From: Pithys albifrons albifrons
Lineage: Eukaryota > Chordata > Aves > Passeriformes > Thamnophilidae
Length of the DNA: 64,000 nt
Reading direction: 5' to 3'
Assembly (NCBI RefSeq): GCF_047495875.1
Contig: NC_092486.1
Span: 806,001-870,000 of the forward strand
Both the position numbers and the translations under genes were made by a program. Position 1 is the stretch's first letter. The number at the start of each line of letters is the position of its first letter. Shown piece by piece: positions 9,470 through 20,262 of this stretch. Under the pieces are notes generated by a model. That model ran no database searches. It was given only the letters and a program-made list of their open reading frames with translations, and had not been told where the DNA came from.

Positions 9470-11870
9470 GGGGGGCAGGTTTGGGGCAGGTTTGGGGGTC
9501 CCACAGACAGGACTGGGTTTTCGGCAGCTTTGGGGGTCCCACAGGCAGTGCTGGGGTTTGGGGGCAGGTTTGGGGCAGGTTTGGGGGTCCCACGGGCAGT
9601 GCTGGGGTATGGGGGGCAGGTTTGGGGGTCCCACAGGCAGGGCTGGGGTTTGGGGGGCAGGTTTGGAGGTCCCACAGGCAGTGCTGGGGTTTGGGGCAGG
9701 TTTAGGGGTCCCACAGGCAGTGCTGGGGTTTGGGGGGCAGGTTTGGGGGGTCCCACAGGCAGTGCTGGGGTTTGGGGGTCCCACAGGCTGTGTTGGGGTG
9801 TGGGGCAGGTTTGGGGCAGGTTTGGGGGTCTCACAGGCTGTGTTGGGGTGTGGGGCAGGTTTGGGGCAGGTTTGGGGGTCCCACAGGCAGTGCTGGGATT
9901 TGGGGGGCAGGTTTGGGGGTCCCACAGGCAGTGCTGGGGTTTGGGGGGCAGGTTTGGGGGTCCCACAGGCTGTGTTGGGGTGTGGGGCAGGTTTGGGGCA
10001 GGTTTGGGGGGTCCCACGGGCAGTGCTGGGGTTTGGGGGGCAGGTTTGGGGCAGGTTTGGGGGTCCCACAGGCAGTGCTGGGGTTTGGGGCAGGTTTGGG
10101 GGTCCCACAGGCACTGCTGGGGTTTGGGGGGCAGTTTTGGGGGTCCCACAGGCAGTGCTGGGTTTTGGGCAGGTTTGGGGGTCCCACAGGCAGTGCTGGG
10201 GTTTGGGGCAGGTTTGGGGCAGGTTTGGGGGGTCCCACAGGCAGTGCTGGGGTTTGGGGGGCAGGTTTGGGGGTCCCACAGGCTGTGTTGGGGTGTGGGG
10301 CAGGTTTGGGGCAGGTTTGGGGGGTCCCACGGGCAGTGCTGGGGTTTGGGGGGCAGGTTTGGGGGGTCCCACAGGCAGTGCTGGGGTTTGGGGGTCCCAC
10401 AGGCTGTGTTGGGGTGTGGGGCAGGTTTGGGGCAGGTTTGGGGGTCCCACAGGCTGTGTTGGGGTGTGGGGCAGGTTTGGGGCAGGTTTGGGGGTCCCAC
10501 AGGCAGTGCTGGGATTTGGGGGGCAGGTTTGGGGCAGGTTTGGGGGTCCCACAGGCAGTGCTGGGGTTTGGGGGGCAGGTTTGGGGGTCCCACAGGCAGT
10601 ACTGGGGTTTGGGGGGCAGGTTTGGGGGTCCCACAGGCTGTGTTGGGGTGTGGGGCAGGTTTGGGGCAGGTTTGGGGGGTCCCACGGGCAGTGCTGGGGT
10701 TTGGGGGGCAGGTTTGGGGCAGGTTTGGGGGTCCCACGGCAGTGCTGGGGTTTGGGGGGCAGGTTTGGGGCAGGTTTGGGGGTCCCACAGGCAGTGCTGG
10801 GGTATGGGGGGCAGGCTTGGGGGTCCCACAGGCAGTGCTGGGTTTTGGGCAGGTTTGGGGGTCCCACAGGCTGTGCTAAGGTTTGGGGGGCAGGTTTGGG
10901 GGTCCCACAGGCAGTGCTGGGGTTTTGGGCAGGTTTGGGGGTCCCACAGGCAGTGCTGGAGTTTGGGGGTCAGGCTTGGGGGTCCCACAGGCAGTGCTGG
11001 GTTTTGGGCAGGTTTGGGGGTCCCACAGGCAGTGCTGGGGTTTGGGGGGCAGGTTTGGGGCAGGTTTGGGGGTCCCACAGGCAGTGCTGGGGTTTGGGGG
11101 GCAGGTTTGGGGCAGGTTTGGAGGTCCCACAAACAGGGCTGGGTTTTGGGCAGGTTTGGGGGTCCCACAGGCAGTGCTGGGGTTTGGGGCAGGTTTGGGG
11201 GGTCCTACAGGCAGTGCTGGGGTTTGGGGCAGGTTTGGGGGTCCCACAGACAGGGCTGGGGTTTGGGGGGCAGGTTTGGGGCAGGTTTGGGGGTCCCACG
11301 GGCAGTGCTGGGGTATGGGGGGCAGGTTTGGGGGTCCCACAGGCTGTGTTGGGGTGTGGGGCAGGTTTGGGGCAGGTTTGGGGGTCCCACAAACAGGGCT
11401 GGGTTTTGGGCAGGTTTGGGGGTCCCACAGGCAGTGCTGGGGTTTTGGGCAGGTTTGGGGGGTCCCACAGACAGGGCTGGGTTTTGGGCAGGTTTGGGGG
11501 TCCCACAGGCAGTGCTGGGGTTTGGGCAGGTTTGGGGCAGGTTTGGGGAGTCCCACAGACAGGGCTGGGGTTTGGGGCAGGTTTGGGGGTCCCACAGACA
11601 GGGCTGGGGTTTGGGCAGGTTTGGGGCAGGTTTGGGGAGTCCCACAGACAGGGCTGGGGTTTGGGGCAGGTTTGGGGGTCCCACAGGCTGTGTTGGGGTG
11701 TGGGGCAGGTTTGGGGGTCCCACAGACAGGGCTGGGTTTTGGGCAGGTTTGGGGGGTCCCACAGACAGGGCTGGGTTTTGGGCAGGTTTGGGAGTCCCAC
11801 AGACAGGGCTGGGTTTTGGGCAGGTTTGGGGGTCCCACAGACAGGGCTGGGTTTTGGGCAGGTTTGGGGG
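9470..11870. repeat. 2.4-kb minisatellite with mixed ~43/62-bp units
   Basis: Units are built from GGGTCCCACAGGCAGTGCTG, GGGTTTGGGG and one or two copies of GCAGGTTTGGG. A variant with GGCTGTGTTGGGGTGTGGGG recurs at intervals, which indicates multi-unit (higher-order) duplications. Late units change to CAGACAGGGCTGGGTTTTGG. Very long open frames on both strands exist because the units lack stops. Confidence 0.93.
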
Positions 11871-12160
11871 GTCAGAGCCCCCCAGGAGCCGAGGAGGGCA
11901 GGGGGGAGGCCCAGGGGGCTCTTCAGGGGCGAGCCCTGGGTGGGATCGGCCTGGGGGTCCCAGCCGTGGCTTGGGGGGTCCCTGGGGGAGTGTGGAGTGG
12001 GGAGGGCCTTGGAATGAATCCTTGGGAATGTTCCAGAAGGGGCTGAGGAAGACCCTGGGGGGACGAGGAAGCTCTGGGGGTGCCGAGAGGGGTTTCGGGG
12101 AGGAAGCTTTGGAAGAAGGTGGGAGGAGCAGGAGGATCCCAAGTGGGAAGAGGTCCCCAA
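11871..12160. other. Non-repetitive spacer
   Basis: G-rich DNA with no coding support, lying between two arrays. Confidence 0.5.
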
Positions 12161-12164
12161 CCCC

Positions 12165-13115
12165 TGCCTGTGTCCCCAACCCCTGTCCCTGTCCCCAGCC
12201 CGTGTCCCCAACCCCTGCTCATGTCCCCAACCCCAGCCCCTGGCCCCAGCCCCTGTCCCCAACCCCTGTCCCCAGCCCCTGTCCCCGGCCCCAGCCCCTG
12301 TCCCCAGCCCCTGTCCCCAGCCCCAGCCCCTGTCCCCAGTTCCTGTCCCTGTCCCCAGCCCCTGTCCCCAGCCCCTGTCCCCAGCCCCTGTCCCTGTCCC
12401 CAGTCCGTGTCCCCAATCCCAGCCCCTGTCCCCAGCCCCTGTCCCCGGCCCCAGCCCCTGTCCCCAGTTCCTGTCCCTGTCCCCAGCCCCTGTCCCCAGC
12501 CCCTGTCCCTGTCCCCAACTCCTATCTCTGTCCCCAGTCCCTGCCCCTGTCCCCAGCCCCTGTCCCCAGCCCCTGTCCCCAGCCCCTGTCCCCGTCCCCA
12601 GCCCCTGTCCCCAGCCCCTGTCCCTGTCCCCAACTCCTATCTCTGTCCCCAGTCCCTGTCCCTGTCCCCTGCCGCTGTCCCCAGTCCCTGTCCCCGTCCC
12701 CAGCCCCTGTCCCCAGCCCCTGTCCCTGTCCCTGTCCCCAGCCCCTGTCTCTGTCCCTGTCCCCAGCCCCTGTCCCCGTCCCCAGCCCCCGTCCCCAGCC
12801 CCTGTCTCTGTCCCTGTCCCCAGCCCCTGTCCCCGTCCCCAGCCCCCGTCCCCAGCCCCTGTCTCTGTCCCTGTCCCCAGCCCCCGTCCCCAGCCCCCGT
12901 CCCCAGCCCCCGTCCCCAGCCCCCGTCCCCAGTCCCTGCCCCTGTCCCTGTCCCCAGCCCCTGTCCCCGGCCCCAGCCCCTGTCCCCAGTCCCTGTCCCT
13001 GTCCCCAGCCCCTGTCTCTGTCCCTGTCCCCAGCCCCTGTCTCTGTCCCCAGCCCCTGTCCCCAGTCCCTGTCCCTGTCCCCAACCCCTGTCCCTGTCCC
13101 CAAACCCCTCGGAAT
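12165..13115. repeat. CCCCTGTCCCCAG minisatellite
   Basis: About 70 short units (6-13 bp steps) of CCCCAGCCCCTGTCCC with CTGTCTCTGTCCCTGTCCCC blocks duplicated several times between 12720 and 12890. Confidence 0.92.
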
Positions 13116-13308
13116 TCCCAGGCTGAGTGGGATGAAAGCAAAGGGAGTCTCGTGTGGGTACAAAGGAGCGAGAGATGAACCCACGGTGGGGTTTGTGGTT
13201 GGGTTTGGGAGCTCCGACTCTCAGGGGGGGTTGGGTTTGTGGAGGGGTTTTGGGAAGTGGAAAATTTACTGGTGGTGGCTGCAAAAGGGGTGGCACCAAA
13301 TAATCCAG
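13116..13308. other. Non-repetitive spacer
   Basis: No gene signal is seen; the sequence lies between two tandem arrays. Confidence 0.5.
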
Positions 13309-13555
13309 GGGGAAACTGGGGCTGTTTCCTCTCCAGGGGGAAACTGGGGCTGTGTTTCCTCTCCAGGGGGAAACTGGGGCTGTGTTTCCTCTCCAGGGGG
13401 AAACTGGGGCTGTGTTTCCTCTCCAGGGGGAAACTGGGGCTGTGTTTCCTCTCCAGGGGGAAACTGGGGCTGTGTTTCCTCTCCAGGGGGAAACTGGGGC
13501 TGTGTTTCCTCTCCAGGGGGAAACTGGGGCTGTGTTTCCAGGGGGAAAGTGGGGC
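13309..13555. repeat. 30-bp minisatellite, 8 near-identical units
   Basis: TGTGTTTCCTCTCCAGGGGG plus AAACTGGGGC repeats with an exact 30-bp period. The units are almost identical, so this array expanded or homogenised recently. Because 30 is divisible by three, each frame repeats a fixed decapeptide. Confidence 0.95.
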
Positions 13556-13927
13556 TGTGTTTGCACTGAACTCCAGCTTTGTGCAGTTTATTTCTTGTTT
13601 CCTGTTTCTAAATCCTACAAGTTGAAGTTGCTTTTAGCAGCTGCTCCCCCAGGCCTTGAACTTTGTTCCTTTGGAGGTTAGAGGAGGAAGAAGGAGTTCT
13701 GAAGGCAGGCAGGGAGTGTTCAGCCTCAGGGAGGTCTCTCCTGCACTGTCACCGTCAGGTTTCTGGAGCCTGGAACCTCGAGCTGTGCTTTCCAAGGCAT
13801 GGAATGCTGGGTGGAGCAGTTGGGAAGGGACCCAGGCAGGGAAAAGTGGACAGAGCAGTTCCAAGTCCTGCACAGTTGCCATGTCCAAAAGGTGACAAGG
13901 TGCCACCTTGATGCTTTTCCTTCCCAG
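13556..13927. other. Non-repetitive DNA ending in a splice-acceptor-like tract
   Basis: No coding segment is recognised. The last bases (TTTTCCTTCCCAG, ending at 13927) form a good polypyrimidine-AG acceptor in front of the MOB1-like exon. Confidence 0.5.
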
Positions 13928-14020
13928 CCATGGATTTCTTCAACCAGATCCACATGTTGTGTGGGACCACCACGGAGTTCTGCCTGGAGAGCAACTGCCC
14001 TGCCACGTCTGAGGGCCCAG
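13928..14020 (+). pseudogene. Orphan, degraded MOB1-like exon
   Basis: After the acceptor at 13927 the frame reads MDFFNQIHMLCGTTTEFCLE then SNCPATSEGPG. This matches the MOB kinase-activator exon around DFFNQINMLYGTITEFC in MOB1A/MOB1B, with about 19 of 29 positions identical by eye. The two zinc-ligand cysteines of the C-x4-C pair are kept. MOB1 is nearly invariant across vertebrates, so this much change, the absence of a GT donor at the expected end and the lack of any neighbouring MOB1 exon indicate a relic, not a working exon. MOB1A lies head-to-head with MTHFD2 in mammals, which is the arrangement here, so this may be the remains of the syntenic gene. A divergent MOB paralogue cannot be excluded. 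Confidence 0.6.
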
Positions 14021-14269
14021 GGGAGCCCTTGGGGCCACAGTTCCTCTGTGGGTCACTCCAGTGGGTGTGGAGAGAGCCTGAAAGAGGATGGGATGTGTCC
14101 AGATGGGACAAGGCCTAGCACTGGGCTCCTCTGGTGGTGGTCACACCATCTGGGATCTCCTCCCTGTCCTTTGGAAGCTGAAGAGGTTTGTTGGAAAGGT
14201 TGGGTTTAAGGAAAAGGAGGGATCTGACTCAGCTGGAGGAGTCTGGTCTGGCTGTCGAACTGTTAGAGA

Positions 14270-14395
14270 GTCCCAGACTGGTCTGGGTTGGAAGGGACTT
14301 TAAAGATCATCCAGTTCCACCTCCTGACACCTCCCACTATCCCAGGATGCTCCAAGCCTGTCCCCCCTGGCCTTGGGACCCTTCCAGGGCTGTGG
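14270..14395 (-). mobile_element. CR1 LINE 3'-end fragment
   Basis: GGGTTGGAAGGGACTTTAAAGATCATCCAGTTCCACC, followed by CACCTCCCACTATCCCAGGA, reads as the reverse complement of the CR1 3' end. Confidence 0.65.
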
Positions 14396-14399
14396 TTCT

Positions 14400-15090
14400 C
14401 AGGACAAGCTGTAACTGCTGTGTGGGAGAAGGTCGTGGTGTCCTGGAGGGTGGAAAGACGACAGTGAAGGCACATTTTGGGTGCACCTCCTGGACTTTAG
14501 GTGTGAACTCCTGCCAGGAGAACCCCAAGTGTTGGCTCTGCCCTCAGGCAGACCCCCAGCTGGGGCTCCTGCTTGGGAGGTTGCTCAGGGCTCTGAGTCT
14601 CTGAGCTTTGTGGTGCCCCATGTGACATCCTGCCCCACACCTGCACTGCCACTTCCTGCCCCTGGTTTGGGGCCATTTCCTGCAACAACATCCTGTTTGA
14701 AGGGCACTGCTGGGTGTCACTTGGTGTCAAGCAAGAGGCGAAACATGGGGGTGGTTTTCCTGCTTTTGAGGGATTTGGGGAAAGATCTGGGAGAAAGCAG
14801 ATTGTGCTGTGTGTGCCCTGCCCTGGGGGAGCCCTGGGATGGAGGAGCTCCTGTGGTCACTGGGGCTGGAGGCTCCCAAAGCCTTGGAATGATGGCCAGC
14901 TCCCAGGATGGGCCATCTGGTGGGAGTGCCCCATTCCTGGGGGTGTCTGGAGGCCTGAGGGGGTCAGTGCAGAGGGGGGGTGGTCCTGGTGCTTCTCTTG
15001 GGCCACTTTTGGGGTTGTTTTAAGGAAATGATGTTGCCACAGAGCTGAGACTCATTTTTGACATCCAGAGGGACAGGTACCAATCTCTGC
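14400..15090. other. Non-repetitive spacer
   Basis: No supported exon, RNA gene or tandem repeat was found. Confidence 0.5.
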
Positions 15091-15094
15091 TCTC

Positions 15095-15345
15095 TGTGGT
15101 GGTGCCAAGACCCTGGAATGGCAGGAGCTGTGCCAGGGATTGGCAGGAGCTGTGCCAGGGAATGGCAGGAGCTGTGCCAGGGCAGGGTTAGGTGGGATAT
15201 CAGGGAAGGGTTCTATCCCCAGAGGGTGGTGGGCACTGCCCAAGGTTTGGGCACAGCCCCGAGGCTGCCAGAGCTCCAGGAGGGTCTGGATGATCCTCTG
15301 GGGCACAGGGTGGGATTTGGGGTGTCTGAGCAGAGCCAGGAGTTG
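15095..15345 (+). mobile_element. CR1-derived fragment
   Basis: It has the same order as at 1660-2115: AATGGCAGGAGCTGTGCCAG repeats, GGGATATCAGGGAAGGGTTC, AGAGGGTGGTGGGCACTGCC and GAGGGTCTGGATGATCCTCT. Only two to three of the short internal repeats are present. Confidence 0.65.
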
Positions 15346-15639
15346 GACTCTGACCCTGCTGTGTCCCCTCAGCTCAGCCCATGCTGTGGTTTGGGAGGGT
15401 GAAGCCCTGGAGGGCTCAGGGCTGCAATGTTGGGCTTGGCAGATTCCAACAGGCCAAGCTCTGCCCTTGCCACTCCTCAGGGTACCAGTGGGGCTCCTTC
15501 CTGAGACCAGGAGGAGGCCACAGGGCCTGCAAATGCCCTTTTCCCTCTGGGAGCACAGCATTCCCTGTCCCCCTGTGCCAGGTACCACTGGGCAGAGGGC
15601 ACCAACATTAAGGAGCCCACTGAGTGCTCAGCACCCAAA

Positions 15640-16355
15640 TGTATCAGTTACCTGTCCCAGTGGAGCAGGTGGGCCCAGTTTGTCCCAGTGTGGGGGTGCC
15701 CAAAGCTGGGCATTCCAAACCCTCTGGGCCATTGCCCAGCAACTGTTCCCAAGGGCCCATTGGCAGCAGCTGCCCAGGGCACAGCTGAGCCCTCAGGCTG
15801 GGAGCTGGCTGGGAAAGAAGCCTGGCAGAGGAGCTGGGAGAACTGCCCTGCAGGGACTCCTTGGCACCTCCACACCCACCTGAGGGCTCAGCTCTGCTCA
15901 GGGGCCAGCAACGAGTCCAAAATCCCCCCTGAGTGCCAGAGTCAGATCCCCCAGGGTGGAACTCCCTGCCCTGGGGGAGGCACTGGGGGCTCCCACCCAA
16001 ACCTGAGGGGAGACAATCTTGGCCTTTGGCCACCTCTGGCACCACTCCTGGCATCCAGAGCAGGAGCAGACCCTGCACAGGAGGAGCCCCCCACTCTCCA
16101 CCAGACTCTGCCATCATCTGCACCAACAGCTTTGTCCCCTCCTTTGCCTTTGGCCTCGGGGGAACCACGTGGGGCTCAGCACAGGGGCCACCAAACCCCC
16201 CTGTGTTTGTGCCCCAGGGGGCTGGGTTAGACTGCTGGGCTTGGGGGTTAAACCCAATTGCTCTTTGTGCCACTGCATTGATTGCAATATTGGTATTAAA
16301 TTGGAACTCTGACTTAGAATCTCTCTCGTGGTGGGTTCATTTCTCCTGCAGGGTC
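15640..16355 (+). mobile_element. LTR-like interspersed repeat, copy A
   Basis: This ~715-bp copy runs from CCTGTCCCAGTGGAGCAGG to GGGTCACCTGTAACCAGCA and is closely related to copies at 28827-29551 and 39958-40656. Reading forward it has an ATTAAA signal (in GGTATTAAATTGG) shortly before its end. Its termini are compatible with TG...CA, which suggests a solo LTR. Its flanks are unlike those of the other copies, so it is an independent insertion. No retroviral coding sequence is attached. The open frames inside it differ between copies and are not supported as genes. Confidence 0.6.
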
Positions 16356-17250
16356 ACCTGTAACCAGCACTCTTGGCTGTCCCTCCCCCCTCAATTTCCC
16401 CACACCCCCAAATTCCAGAGCTGTCAGGGGGGTGACCACCAAAAGCCAAACCTCGTCACTGGGTGAGGCTTTTTTTGGTGCCACTTGAGTTTTGCAGAGC
16501 TGAGTGACCCCCTCGAGCTGCTCCTCCCTCTGGCAGAGCCTCCAGCTCATCTCAATTAACATTTACTAATTCCAGGGTGCTTTGCATAAATGTTCGCTTA
16601 ATCCACGAGTCAAAAATACCCCGAAAATGAGCGTTAATTGCTGCAGCTCGGCGGGGTTTCCATGGCACCGCTCCCGGGCACGGCTCGGGCTCCAAGAGGA
16701 GCAGCTCCAGCTGGAAACATCCCGAGGGACGGGACTCGTGTCCTTCCCCAACTCCAGCGCTCCCTGCGGCCCTTTCGGGGCAGCTTTGGGGCTCCTGGGC
16801 ACAGTCGGGGCTGCTCAGGGGCAGAATTACCGGCCTCGTTGTTTACACAAGTAATTAGTGTTTATTAATGAACTCGGTGACTCAAGCAGGGGCTGAAGGA
16901 AGATTTAAGAACCCTCAGCAGCGATTCCAAAACCAGCCCGAGGCGTTGGGAGCGTGAAATGAGGATTAAGGGGAGTTTTCCTGTTCTTGGTGCTGAGGAA
17001 CCACATCACAAGGACTTTCCCTGGATGCAAATTCCTGAGAGGAGGAAGGGAGAGGGCGGGGTGGGAATTGCTCCAAGAGGATGCTCAGGTGTGGCAACAA
17101 CTCCAGTGGGCCCGATTAGCAGTTCAAGATTAATTTGAGCAATTTAATGGGCATGGAGGTGTGTGCAGAAGGATCAAGGAATTCCGGGTGGGATCTGTGC
17201 TCTCACTACACAAGATCAAGGATTTTTCCGGAAGGAATTCTTCCCTGGGA
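16356..17250. other. Non-repetitive DNA with A/T-rich and CpG-bearing stretches
   Basis: The composition is unlike the surrounding GC arrays: AATTAACATTTACTAATTCC, CAAGTAATTAGTGTTTATTA and scattered CpG at 16620-16830. No coding exon is recognised. It could hold conserved non-coding control sequence. Confidence 0.45.
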
Positions 17251-17254
17251 GGGG

Positions 17255-17400
17255 GGGAAGGGTCTGGGAGTGTCCAAGGCCAGGTTGGACAGGGCTTGGA
17301 GCACCCTGGGCTGGTGGGAGGTGTCCCTGCCCATGGCAGGGGTGGCACTGGGTGGGCTGTGAGGTCCATCCAACCCAAACCATTCCATGATTCACCCTGG
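17255..17400 (+). mobile_element. CR1 LINE 3' end
   Basis: GTCCAAGGCCAGGTTGGACAGGGCTTGGAGCACCCTGGGC leads to GTGGCACTGGGTGGGCTGTG and ends CCAACCCAAACCATTCCATGATTC, the standard CR1 3' terminus. Confidence 0.85.
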
Positions 17401-17984
17401 AAGACACCTCAGGATGGAGATCCCAACCAGCACAAGCTTCCCGTGGGCACAATTACCACACCCAGTCCTGCTTTCCTTCCCTTTCCCCACAAGGAATTCC
17501 ACAGCCCGACAATTACAGACCTCCCAATCAAACACCTCCTGGTTACACCCACCCAGGGAGTCAGGAAGAAACAACCTCCTTCCCATTCCACAGGAGTGGA
17601 ATTTCAGGCTGAGAGGAGCATCCAAACTTCCCAAACCATCATTCCCGAGCAGACTGTGCCGTCCAGGCTAATGGAAAAGCTCTCAGGGAGGCGACGGGAG
17701 CGATTGGAGGGAGGGAGGGAAGGGCTGTGGGAACACTCTGCGTTCCGCAGCCACAGGTGGGGCCGCTGGGAGGGACCTGGAGCCGCTGGTTGGGAGTTCT
17801 CCCCCTCCGTGGAGCTGCTGGGTGGGAGCTGCTCCCCCTCCCAGAGTTCCTCTGCCACCTGGAATCATCAAACGGCCGCGGAGCTGCATTTCCATGGAGG
17901 AATTTGGGACTCCCCCCAGGCGGAGGAGCCGCCTCAGCCCGGCGGGCACTGCCCGTGTGCGGCGAAGCCCTCACGGAGTCCCCA
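17401..17984. other. Non-repetitive spacer
   Basis: No supported gene or RNA. A local duplication of GGGAG-CTGCTCCCCCTCC text lies near 17800-17845. Confidence 0.5.
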
Positions 17985-18366
17985 TTCCCAAGGGATTCTC
18001 CTCTCTCCTGTCCCCCCATTCCCAAGGGATTCTCCTCTCTCCTGTCCCCCCATTCCCAAGGGAGTCTCCTCTCTCCTGTCCCCCCATTCCCAAGGGATTC
18101 CCCTCTCTCCTGTCCCCCCATTCCCAAGGGAGTCTCCTCTCTCCTGTCCCCCCATTCCCAAGGGAGTCTCCTCTCTCCTGTCCCCCCATTCCCAAGGGAT
18201 TCCCCTCTCTCCTGTCCCCCCATTCCCAAGGGAGTCTCCTCTCTCCTGTCCCCCCATTCCCAAGGGAGTCTCCTCTCTCCTCTCCCCCCATTCCCAAGGG
18301 ATTCTCCTCTCTCCTGTCCCCCCATTCCCAAGGGAGTCTCCTCTCTCCTGTCCCCCCATTCCCAAG
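17985..18366. repeat. 34-bp pyrimidine-rich minisatellite
   Basis: About 11 units of CTCTCTCCTGTCCCCCCATT plus CCCAAGGGATTCTC, with GATT/GAGT and TTCC/TCTCC variants. Confidence 0.93.
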
Positions 18367-18397
18367 CACAAACCTCGCCTGAAATTATCATTTCACG

Positions 18398-18670
18398 GAG
18401 TCACAGAATCCCAGAATGTGCTGGGTTGGGAGGGACCCCCAAGGATCAGAGTCCAACCCTCAGCCCTGCACAGACACCCCCAAATCCCACCCTGTGCCCC
18501 AGAGGTTCATCCAAACCCTCCTGGAGCTCTGGCAGCCTCGGGGCTGTGCCCAAACCCTGGGCAGTGCCCACCACCCTCTGGAGGAAGGACCTTCTCCTGA
18601 GATCCCACCTAACCCTGCCCTGGCACAGCTCCTGCCATTCCAGGGGCCTGTCCCTGGTGCCACAGGGCAG
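18398..18670 (-). mobile_element. CR1 LINE 3' region
   Basis: GAGTCACAGAATCCCAGAATGTGCTGGGTTGGGAGGGACC is the reversed CR1 terminus. It is followed by the reverse of the CAGGGTGGGATTTGGGGTGTC and GGGTGGTGGGCACTGCCCAGG segments seen at 1660-2115. Confidence 0.8.
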
Positions 18671-19824
18671 AGCTCAGTGCCTGCCCCTCCTCTGCCCCTC
18701 CCGAGGAAGTTGGGACTGCCATGAGGTCTCCCCTCAGTCTCCTCTTCTCCAACTCAGAGCCCGAAATGACAGAATAAATCGAATTAAGCCCCTGAGCCAG
18801 GCAGTGCACCTGGCAGTGCTGGTTCCTGCAGGCACGAACAGTCGCTCTGGATCCCTCGGGGGCCTCGGGATGTGTCCAGGACCAGCCTGTCTATTCTCCT
18901 TCCCTTTTCTTCCCCGGGAAAGCTGCCAAGGACAGCGCGAGCCGCTGCCTGGGCACCGCCAGCCCCGGGCTGGGGACGGCACAGCCTCGTTGGGCAGCTC
19001 GGGAGGGTTCGCAGCGCAGCCCATCCCTCAGCGCCCATCCCATCCCTCAGCGCCCATCCCATCGCTCCAGCGGCACCTGGAGGGCTTGTCCCGGCTGGAA
19101 TTGCCCCCTCCCCACATCCCTCAGCGCCCATCCCATCGCTCCAGCGGCACCTGGAGGGCTTATCCCGGCTGGAATTGCCCCCTCCCCACCCCTGCCCGGT
19201 CCCTCTCGGCTGCGCTCGGGGCTCTCCCGGGATTTTGGGGTTGGCAGCCGCTGGGGGCTGTGGCAAAGCTCTTCACTGGGGATAAACCGCGAGAGAGGAG
19301 GGCACGAAGGGCTCTGCTCGGGCATGGGGAGCGGGGACAAGGCAGGGGGGCACCCCCAGGGCTGAACCCCCCAGAGCCGCGGGGAGAACACCCACCCTGT
19401 GCCCGAGCAGCCCGAGCCAGGGCACAGGAAGGGCTGTCGGGAACAGACCTGCCTAATGAGGCCTCGGGGCAATCAAAGCCATCAAACCTCTTCCCAGCCT
19501 TCAGCCTCTTCCCCCGAGGTCCAAACACGACACAAGCGGGTCTGGAGCAGCGAGCAGGAAGGAGGAGCAGCTCTGGAAGGGACTCAGAGGCTGAGCCGGG
19601 GTTCTGTCTGCCCCAAACCCCAACCCCGGGCACCTCACCCTCAGCTCCCCCAGCAGGTATCAAATGGCCTTTGTTGAGATGAGCTCGGGCTGTGGCATCT
19701 CAGGGGCACCTGAGGGTTCATTAAAGGTTCCTGCACATGGAAAGTACCAGAAGGTCTCCAGATTGGGGTGGGGCAGACCGAGGAGAGGAGACCCATTTGT
19801 GTGGCATCAACAGCCCCAGCCCCT
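18671..19824. other. Non-repetitive DNA with one 83-bp duplication
   Basis: Between 19025 and 19190 a unit with CAGCGGCACCTGGAGGGCTT and GGAATTGCCCCCTCCCCAC is present twice. Otherwise no gene is recognised. CpG content is moderately high at 18920-19420. Confidence 0.5.
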
Positions 19825-20262
19825 GCAGGGGGGTCTCTGACACCTCCATGAGGGTCCCAGACACCTCCAGACACCATCAGTGTCCCCAAACACACCCAAG
19901 GTCCCCAGACATCCCATCAGTGTCCCCAGACACCCCCATGAGGGTCCCAGACACTCCATGAGTGTCCCCAAACATCCCATCAGTGTCCCCAGACACCCCC
20001 ATGAGGGTCCCTGAACACCCCCATCAGTGTCCCCAGACACCCCATCAGTGTCCCCAGACACCCCCATGAGGGTCCCTGAACACCCCCATCAGTGTCCCCA
20101 GACATCCCATCAATGTCCCCAGACACCTCCATGAGGGTCCCACACATCCCATCAGTGTCCCCAGACATCCCATCAATGTCCCCAGACACCTCCATGAGGG
20201 TCCCACACATCCCATCAGTGTCCCCAGACACCCCATCAGTGTCCCCAGACACGTCCTGCCCT
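19825..20262. repeat. CATCAGTGTCCCCAGACACC minisatellite
   Basis: Units of 20-30 bp combine CATCAGTGTCCCCAGACACC with CCATGAGGGTCCCAGACACC. A block of two to three units ending CCCACACATCCCATCAGTGT is duplicated at 20120-20220. Confidence 0.92.

Noticed and set aside
9252..13569. Open frames of 921 and 1279 codons rich in Gly, Val and Trp
   Set aside because: They are read through three unrelated minisatellites with the same property on the opposite strand; nothing indicates a structural protein gene.
15933..16466. Conserved open frame inside the LTR-like copies (also at 28636-29265 and 40218-40847)
   Set aside because: The similarity between copies follows DNA identity of the repeat, the frames have different ends, and I recognise no retroviral or other domain.
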